Assembly (NCBI GenBank): GCA_016215305.1
Contig: JACRKI010000048.1
Coordinates: 1-18,687 of the forward strand
Direction: 5' to 3'
DNA from: Candidatus Woesearchaeota archaeon
GTDB taxonomy: Archaea > Nanobdellota > Nanobdellia > Woesearchaeales > DSVV01
Length of the DNA: 18,687 nucleotides
Positions 16,101 through 18,687 of the stretch are shown here, piece after piece (the stretch's first letter is position 1; each line of letters starts with the position of its first letter). The translations under genes and the position numbers were made by a program. The notes under the pieces are model-generated. The model was not told the DNA's origin. It made no database searches and was given only the letters and a program-made list of their open reading frames with translations.

Positions 16101-18687
16101 TACAAATCAGAAACTTACGACTTAAGCCAAGAACAAAGAAATACATTAACACAACAAATCAATCCAACAGTTGAAAAAATAAAAAGAATCCGAGAAAAAA
16201 TAGATCGCAAAGAAAAATTAGGAAGCGAAGACTACATAAGCCCTGAAGAATCCAACTTAGTCTTACTAGCTGCAGGAATGTTAGGTAAAGGAAAAGACAC
16301 GCATTATGTAGGATTAGATGGTCAAAACATAAAAGATGCAGATTATGGAGACTTCTTAAAAGATATCATTCAAAGAAAAGACTTAGCAACCGCATTATCT
16401 TATGTAATTTCCCAAACAGCAATGATGGAAGGAGAAGCACAATCAAGAGGAGATGTTGACGGCGCGAACTCTTGGTCTAGTAAAAGAAAACAAGCAGAAG
16501 AATTAGCCGAATACAATGGCGCAGTTCTCAACGTGTTAAATGCAGAAGATGAGTTATCAATTTACTCAAAAGAACAACAAGAAGCGCGAATAACCTCTTT
16601 AGGCAGAGCAACACACAACGCAAACTTGGCAATGCTAACAATGGGCCAAAGTGATGAAGATAAAACACAAACAAGAGTAAATTACTTCAACAGATTAACA
16701 ACCGAATGGATAAATGCAGAAAGCGCAGAAGCAGAGCAAAGAAAAGCCAGAGGAGGACTTGCATGGGGATTCGCAACATCAATAACAGACATGCTAACTG
16801 GAAACATGCCAGGGTCAACAGTTAAAGAACACTCAAGAGCTGCAACAAAAGAACACAATAACAGATTGATAGCTCAAGGTGGATTGAGCGCTGTCAACGA
16901 TGAGTTAGCCACTAATGATCCAGATGCGTACAGAGAACAAATTGTGCCAACATTATTAGCAAATGCACAAAGCCTAGTAAACTTTGCCGGCAGAGCTAAA
17001 AGCTTTGGTTTTGATGATGCTTCAGATTTAGAACAATCTTCCACTGCATACTCGAATTCAATACTTCAAATAATGACGCGGGGAACACAAATAAGTGCAG
17101 AATCAACCACTAGAAGAGCAATATCAGAAGATCCATCAATACTAACAAGAAGATTCGGACAAGAAATATTAGATCCAAAAAATAAAGATCAAAAAGAACT
17201 TTACATAAAATTATTAGTCGCCGAATCAGTCAACAAAGCAGTTAAAGATTACACAAGTTTTGTTTCAAACACGTTCAGCGGATTAGATGAAAACAGCGCA
17301 ACTGGAGGAATGGCTCATGACTTAATGAAAGGTTTATCAATTGAGTCGGGAGAACTTGCACACAAACAATTATCAGATTTAGGAAAAACAGATCCATCAA
17401 AATTAAGCGGTCAAGCACTGCAAATCTACAATAATGCAAAAGCAAGCGCAATTAACACACTTGCGAATACATTAGATTTTAAAGGAAAAAATTACAACGC
17501 ATTCTTATCAGATTACAGCGCACAAGAAAGCAATTTCGGAACACTATTAATGAAAGTAGGAAACTACTTTTATTTCGGAGATTCAAATTACGCAACTAAA
17601 GACGTCGAAAAAGAAAGAGATACCGCATACAAACAAGCAGACCTATTAAGATCCTTAGCAAAAGGCGATTCTTTAACTGAAAAACAGCACATAGAATTAG
17701 TCAAACTGGGATTTGATTCTAAATCTACAGATTGGGGTTTAACAAACAAAGATTACGGCGAATTCCGTCAATCAACAATTAATGATTTATCAAAAATACC
17801 TATAGGAATGACAGGAATAAAAGATGTAGAACAATCATGGGCTGCAAAAATGCTTTCTCCAAGAGAAGTAGGAACGCAAGTAGCAAGCTTCTTTGTAGGA
17901 GGATTATTTGCTAAAGCGGCAGTTGAAGGATTCCAAGCATTAAGAATGGGCAGTGAAGCAGTGCAGGCAGCAAGATTTGCAGACACAGCAAACAGAGCCG
18001 CACAAATAGCAGGCGAAGCAGCTCAAGCAGCAAGAACAGCACAACAAGCAAGCAGGCTAAGCAAAGTAATGTGGGGTTTAGCAGACTTTGGAGTAGAAGC
18101 TTCAGCCTTCGAACTAGGAATGGGTATAGGAAGCGCAGCAGTAGGCGATACCTCACAATTGAAACGTTTAGTAGAACACCCAGTCGAAGGATTCGTCAAC
18201 AGCGCAGGAATGTTAGGAACATTCAAAGTAGCAGGAATGGCTTTCGGCAAACCCGCACAAGAATTAAGCTCATCATTCTCAAAAGCAGCAGAAGAAGGAA
18301 CTTTCGGAACAAGAATAGCAGAACAAGCAAAATCAATGGAAGGAAAACTCTTCAATCCATCCAAGCCATTCTTTAATGCAGCAAACAATATCGCAACAGG
18401 AGTACAATTAATAGGAGAAATAGGCACGATGATGGCCAGTTCAAGAGCCGAAGAATGGTATTCAGGACAAGAAAGCAAAGGCTTACTCTATAATTTAGCT
18501 CAAGCAACATACCAGACCGCAATGATGAGAGGAGTAGCAGGCTTGCAGCACAGAGGCGAAGGCGACTTAAATTCAAGAATGGAAGCTGACGCTAAAAAAA
18601 CAACTAGAGATTACTTAGAATCACAAGCAAGAATGAGAGAATTACTAGAAGCAGGAGAAGTAATAGGCAAAGCAGAAAGACAATTAG
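7068..18687 (+). CDS. Giant surface protein, main part (3' end outside window); probably same gene as 3184-7059
   Basis: The frame is open for 3,873 codons with no stop. ATG 7068 is only its first ATG: the frame is open a little upstream, there is no signal peptide or ribosome site of quality, and the sequence begins mid-module. It is therefore best read as the continuation of the preceding CDS. Residues from ATG 7068: C-x-x-C module end (32-35); Cys/Pro-rich linker (to about 300); YD/RHS-like beta-hairpin region (about 302-965); Kazal-like domain (1158-1197); further Cys-rich linkers; Asp-rich calcium-type loops (1404-1488); helical/coiled-coil region (about 1595-2240); a C-x-x-C pair (SPCKVC); Ser/Thr/Pro linker (about 2335-2390); small beta domain (about 2585-2650); then a helical region without any Cys from residue 2663 on. 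Hydrophobic Ala/Gly-rich segments lie at 3601-3798. No enzyme active site was recognised. Likely role: surface adhesion or contact-dependent interaction, inferred from architecture. Confidence 0.85.
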   Translation, partial: MKGKVDALANYLRGDDKKKLSPTSMPKLENSCWKCDYPEVNTASLTVSTSSTTSAKVPILKRGSECAVEKKLRCCVILKTTTPAGRPITGASHSASSTAVINPSQVEYKISKQGIIITPRLTTESCSPSEVEAVDGNGNSDLTTCTPSCSGCSQIPLGAGVIHPNLVPHKTLLKSDPEDIEGPPITTPPPEKSCPKKPNPQASQEICPTAQIEGLGLVTAGDKMSLECVRTGKGNRWDYESCKCVTDPSPEEPPTATCVLYESKEIEVKETQVEPSQKPSTNIIAQSIQEINSAPTTQSSSKIGSDGKPLTGITGLAVSIEQLQESKEPVQRINNVDGTLTLVYSDKSQKVITFYPVKDETGAISSESFISRTISPDGKSTKREKLIGNKIKETYFDGTSIIYETLPDDTTRTLSYSDPSNNYIENYEYLEDNTRRVTNNLGGGYKLQKEYTDQEGKTTFRNLEELDKFGRTFKYQYITKEINGKSREITIILDKNNEVIDSSYKEGFKPFSLVCNQENKDYKCTPPEPEQYEAKQNEDSSITYTKKEGEPYWYKCKQMYVKDPSNVFGGQKKTCVMLESQGKFDEKTNTFDTQLYEYDSKTGTTKTTSKNNPNDITITNQVLNEDGTVESLTLMATTDSGQRYYPKKQSDGTILHEFEDGTKQLLSNKGEITAFWSDTGEKTEVLGKNSAGQTEYKVLSKDGSTTYYKEDGKNADGTTHYFTTKTINKNGEEIIREKTSQGFKEITYVEKEGKKVKRETQYTYDEKGNAAPQNYKDEDGQTGDFVGGQQKEITQKCGDKKEDDCVYEWFENDYQLKKIEKSDGSYESYTYTTYQGVPLTRVQRIDGTYFVLLEAENKKQETIEFFDGENHICTAKLKDNTYVQSILSNKKTSLSQYVYLNQETNKKLASLGMNQDSNQFTLRFKNEKGETFKQTPLENGYLKLEPDDSFNFFNKEIYAHPAYYSYLKENCYAEPKQEEKIIQENLQAYQEYLKPEKPQQETSGDVQCVSNAINKAGQGKAKLPEPKLVYQITDPKNNNRVVREAMLEEVDGEQAIYDYVYKEENQYLRINVKEKSWVKYEQNKPTSQLMKLQTSNQLTGEQTVHTSEKFDYQLATFSNEDSQVFKCKEYKTEDYKQPLASEIETPSSTECETNPELCTPSKCPDENSQVCGRDGKTYKNNCELKLAGAKISYEGACETICQTNEDCNSQSVCADGTQYYPKICIEKSREIENEDSTTEEVKYKTCAVNPQAATICLRAKCPPVSASNTCPQDTLSKETFNNNGCFTGYQCINANGGITPPIQRTCPTLEAPTPPVGYKATPILDTNNCVVSYNIRPPEYQPKEEKPNLEKPAGEINCDQVSVCNDGRVIKPYIKSGSQCILNPAEKCEESLLTYNSEVVDYIDEDKDGRVDIDSDNVEDSALIKKVSETRAEVVRIPFGSKDNDHDNDAIPDWLDIDKYNTGVMFTKPAYSTQEAPEDRDQDNNNDVMEMLLAGPLYAQGKGYNFENDQLNNLVSDKERTSFSSIKHALTSYAELIPGYLILKLPYTLMSNLRWSAPSVTGLVFFPAGPDSAFPSPIVEELKSEKKDKPLGYVDYLNKAYFNANKIIANNDQLRDYVDNHLNPILAKLASVNDKLKACQNFDVNKLKAEIEENAKKISTDAQTIIDDSNLETESVRDFLNSKVEVAWMALNGYDYWQNYVDNLKNAGQNYKNAKQNLQNTEKVKSSAEDAARQATQKLRDQLEDYLSKMPPERAEKAREAVTQFLDEFSGLVEDFAADPQNPERGGQYRSDLRKVQGASQKAQNQLDIFRRTSYESLLKEYGTPEAVDQARQQLLGNLDNARDIEKQLKNAAGTISRINLDGLQSKLGTLPPESKDVIGSVLNDYGKVMDSYWSAYGQESQLRNLYQTWFGEIESPPINYPTDINSLKNQQGEQFNNFAAQDILRGVLKGEISLDSGIIQTDQNGQALDITQKVMDKIKSGEKLSEEETSLLQKEVRNKVESQEKKLLDSYEDYRAQNKKEIMKQREKDLEKMKQERKEKLEQEILDAQIKAEKVKTWDWEAETEGLYGLIDVLEIKLDGVKDKRNEYLKLAQKIIMQIQKMGGDFGKAKLLYGLLSIEATKIRNEGQQMTKFIKDKKGDLAPSNLSPEERAQKYTLETYQKIKEQLQKYEDELKLASKKGEKDNLEAMIKLQKELLKKVYFQLAHNYLVARTYYHKAYIDLTTMQSITASMFLLKSFSCQLDAQLQGTHLTQPQEGAALPLVGYAINSCLTGPLASSLTGMQTADIEQQKNIPEQQASPCKVCTGIDGTPAYSEESLFSQDYKAVASATGMQVKIPSTRVEPLTPSSRTDHSITQEPRTAQNIGSTSGAPPSIPTTTVKAEIPAEKEAPISVEKIAAAKVLCPGKENERLASVNGELRAVEACQPAEIQGLTIPQEQLGQAAQNMNSCWNEYNEKYSSDAFDKFRNEQLAGLNEALLQAGLPIKATDWSDLNKPVFATAIGDQLIKIEEGKLVTQTGDTGVKIDQALNALQSFTDEKFTKPSSAKQDQCDQKSVEYTDVIQKAAKEAGYSSVQVSGSKEKPSVFAKTTDGKDVYFTEKGIPVIAGGKVSSDYAVLKDGTKAPIGLEQNGIVYDVQDGVLVKCAVVPNKDYEQYSAADKACLSKAYLENIKRQLIAAGKLEEASNIAAQQGLLTSQELASRAGELQKEAKKLEDKVKEALGDTKEKLTNILLRDDLQKLLDQAKSLREQASQLTEQALNAITDSLQETLDLKKIDFKVNLGNIKEALSLVGIKEYDEEFKKDSRYAAFKGILNPLLVSKSQNDLSIIGQKLESDSIQLQKDIENLQNPFYYRDRAREAKQLLETLTKRMLGEGTLEQQLLGMGYNSEDIEKVMTGFKQIISGYASLSSLSYNYKFGRLADYHRDLTEAMIEYDGERKHLESLQTEFASFMNVKLSKDSKETVAEELAHRINDINDRSKTRGDQSQSLTDLKKLFDPLHSSEERYAEGVLTYKSETYDLSQEQRNTLTQQINPTVEKIKRIREKIDRKEKLGSEDYISPEESNLVLLAAGMLGKGKDTHYVGLDGQNIKDADYGDFLKDIIQRKDLATALSYVISQTAMMEGEAQSRGDVDGANSWSSKRKQAEELAEYNGAVLNVLNAEDELSIYSKEQQEARITSLGRATHNANLAMLTMGQSDEDKTQTRVNYFNRLTTEWINAESAEAEQRKARGGLAWGFATSITDMLTGNMPGSTVKEHSRAATKEHNNRLIAQGGLSAVNDELATNDPDAYREQIVPTLLANAQSLVNFAGRAKSFGFDDASDLEQSSTAYSNSILQIMTRGTQISAESTTRRAISEDPSILTRRFGQEILDPKNKDQKELYIKLLVAESVNKAVKDYTSFVSNTFSGLDENSATGGMAHDLMKGLSIESGELAHKQLSDLGKTDPSKLSGQALQIYNNAKASAINTLANTLDFKGKNYNAFLSDYSAQESNFGTLLMKVGNYFYFGDSNYATKDVEKERDTAYKQADLLRSLAKGDSLTEKQHIELVKLGFDSKSTDWGLTNKDYGEFRQSTINDLSKIPIGMTGIKDVEQSWAAKMLSPREVGTQVASFFVGGLFAKAAVEGFQALRMGSEAVQAARFADTANRAAQIAGEAAQAARTAQQASRLSKVMWGLADFGVEASAFELGMGIGSAAVGDTSQLKRLVEHPVEGFVNSAGMLGTFKVAGMAFGKPAQELSSSFSKAAEEGTFGTRIAEQAKSMEGKLFNPSKPFFNAANNIATGVQLIGEIGTMMASSRAEEWYSGQESKGLLYNLAQATYQTAMMRGVAGLQHRGEGDLNSRMEADAKKTTRDYLESQARMRELLEAGEVIGKAERQL
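7971..9980 (+). other. YD/RHS-like beta-hairpin repeat region (protein domain)
   Basis: Many short units of alternating hydrophobic and polar residues turn at DG, DGT, DGS or KNG motifs (for example FDGTSIIYE, SKDGSTTYYKEDG, KSDGSYESYTY). At 9351-9374 there is YTYDEKGN, which fits the YD-repeat core (YD-x-x-GN). This resembles the shell-forming repeats of RHS/teneurin proteins or generic cell-surface beta hairpins. The match is by eye and the repeats are degenerate. Confidence 0.45.
10539..10658 (+). other. Kazal-like serine protease inhibitor domain (protein domain)
   Basis: The core KCPDENSQVCGRDGKTYKNNC followed by an A-G-A...YEG-A-C end is a close match to the Kazal signature (CP...VCG-x-DG-x-TY-x-N-x-C). 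The fifth canonical Cys, normally just before A-G-[AV], is replaced by Leu, so the domain has lost one disulfide partner. A second degenerate unit with CADGTQYYPKIC follows at about 10665-10740. Kazal domains inhibit serine proteases or act as structural modules. Confidence 0.75.
11277..11531 (+). other. Asp-rich calcium-binding loops (TSP3/EF-hand-like)
   Basis: Three acidic loops occur in 85 residues: DEDKDGRVDIDSDN (11277-11318), DNDHDNDAIPDWLDID (11394-11441) and DRDQDNNNDVMEML (11502 on). The D-x-D-x-DG and D-x-D-x-D-x-x-PD-x-x-D spacing is typical of thrombospondin type 3 and related calcium-binding repeats in secreted proteins. Confidence 0.65.
11851..13770 (+). other. Long helical / coiled-coil region
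   Basis: Lys/Glu/Gln/Ala-rich sequence has hydrophobic residues spaced in heptads and few Gly or Pro. It is strongest at about 13131-13240 (EIMKQREKDLEKMKQERKEK and following). There are almost no cysteines, in contrast to the N-terminal third. It may form an extended stalk. Confidence 0.6.
14070..14235 (+). other. Ser/Thr/Pro-rich linker
   Basis: A low-complexity segment rich in Ser, Thr and Pro (PSTRVEPLTPSSR, then APPSIPTTTVKAEIP) follows a C-x-x-C pair and separates the helical region from the next folded part. It is probably a flexible or glycosylated spacer. Confidence 0.5.
15054..18687 (+). other. Cysteine-free helical C-terminal region, continuing past the window
   Basis: The last Cys codon in the frame is 15051-15053. 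The 1,211 codons that follow contain none. The start is coiled-coil-like (ELQKEAKKLEDKVKEALGD), followed by mixed helical sequence. From 17868 there are Ala/Gly-rich hydrophobic segments (VASFFVGGLFAKAAVEGF; LGMGIGSAAVG; ATGVQLIGEIGTMM). Confidence 0.65.

Noticed and set aside
18023..18478. 151-codon ORF on the - strand
   Set aside because: It lies wholly opposite the giant frame, like the many other - strand ORFs over 7175-18576. The Leu- or Ser-rich composition is a by-product of the AT- and Gln/Lys-rich sense coding.

Overview
The window is AT-rich and almost wholly coding on the + strand, with essentially no supportable gene on the - strand. It holds the 3' part of one secreted cysteine-rich protein gene (up to 2433), a tiny lipoprotein-like gene overlapping it by 4 bases (2430-2645), a 538-base intergenic region (2646-3183), and then one enormous reading frame that fills the rest (3184 to beyond 18687). 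The giant frame is interrupted once, at about 7041-7059, by what looks like a one-base frameshift. The two halves (3184-7059 and 7068-end) are therefore listed as separate CDS entries but are probably one gene. Restored, it encodes at least about 5,168 residues and still has no stop at the window edge.

Organism: TTTATAAA-type TATA boxes upstream of the giant gene, a GTG start behind a GAGGGG ribosome site, heavy use of AGA and ATA codons, standard stop codons (TAA and TGA both used) and secreted proteins built from CGNG...GEQCD repeats suggest an archaeon, most likely of the DPANN type (Woesearchaeota/Pacearchaeota-like). This is an inference. No ribosomal or housekeeping gene is present to settle it, and a small-genome or Omnitrophota-like bacterium with giant proteins is a real alternative.

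Layout of the giant protein, N to C: signal peptide; about 17 CGNG/CGDG...CD cysteine-rich repeats in an A-B-C higher-order pattern; three C-x-x-C-ending modules, the third crossing the frameshift; a long beta-hairpin region resembling YD/RHS repeats; a Kazal-like protease-inhibitor domain; aspartate-rich loops like thrombospondin type 3 or EF-hand calcium sites; a long helical/coiled-coil region; a Ser/Thr/Pro-rich linker with a small beta domain; and a final stretch of more than 1,200 residues with no cysteine, helical and then carrying Ala/Gly-rich hydrophobic segments. This looks like a secreted or surface-displayed mega-protein for contact with other cells or surfaces, possibly of the polymorphic-toxin or giant-adhesin kind. 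The effector or anchor end lies outside the window, so the function is not determined.

The two upstream genes fit the same picture: a secreted cysteine-rich protein with a Pro/Thr-rich stalk, and a small lipid-anchored partner translationally coupled to it. The locus therefore reads as a cell-surface module. The intergenic region holds the promoter of the giant gene plus an unexplained, relatively GC-rich, hairpin-rich stretch.
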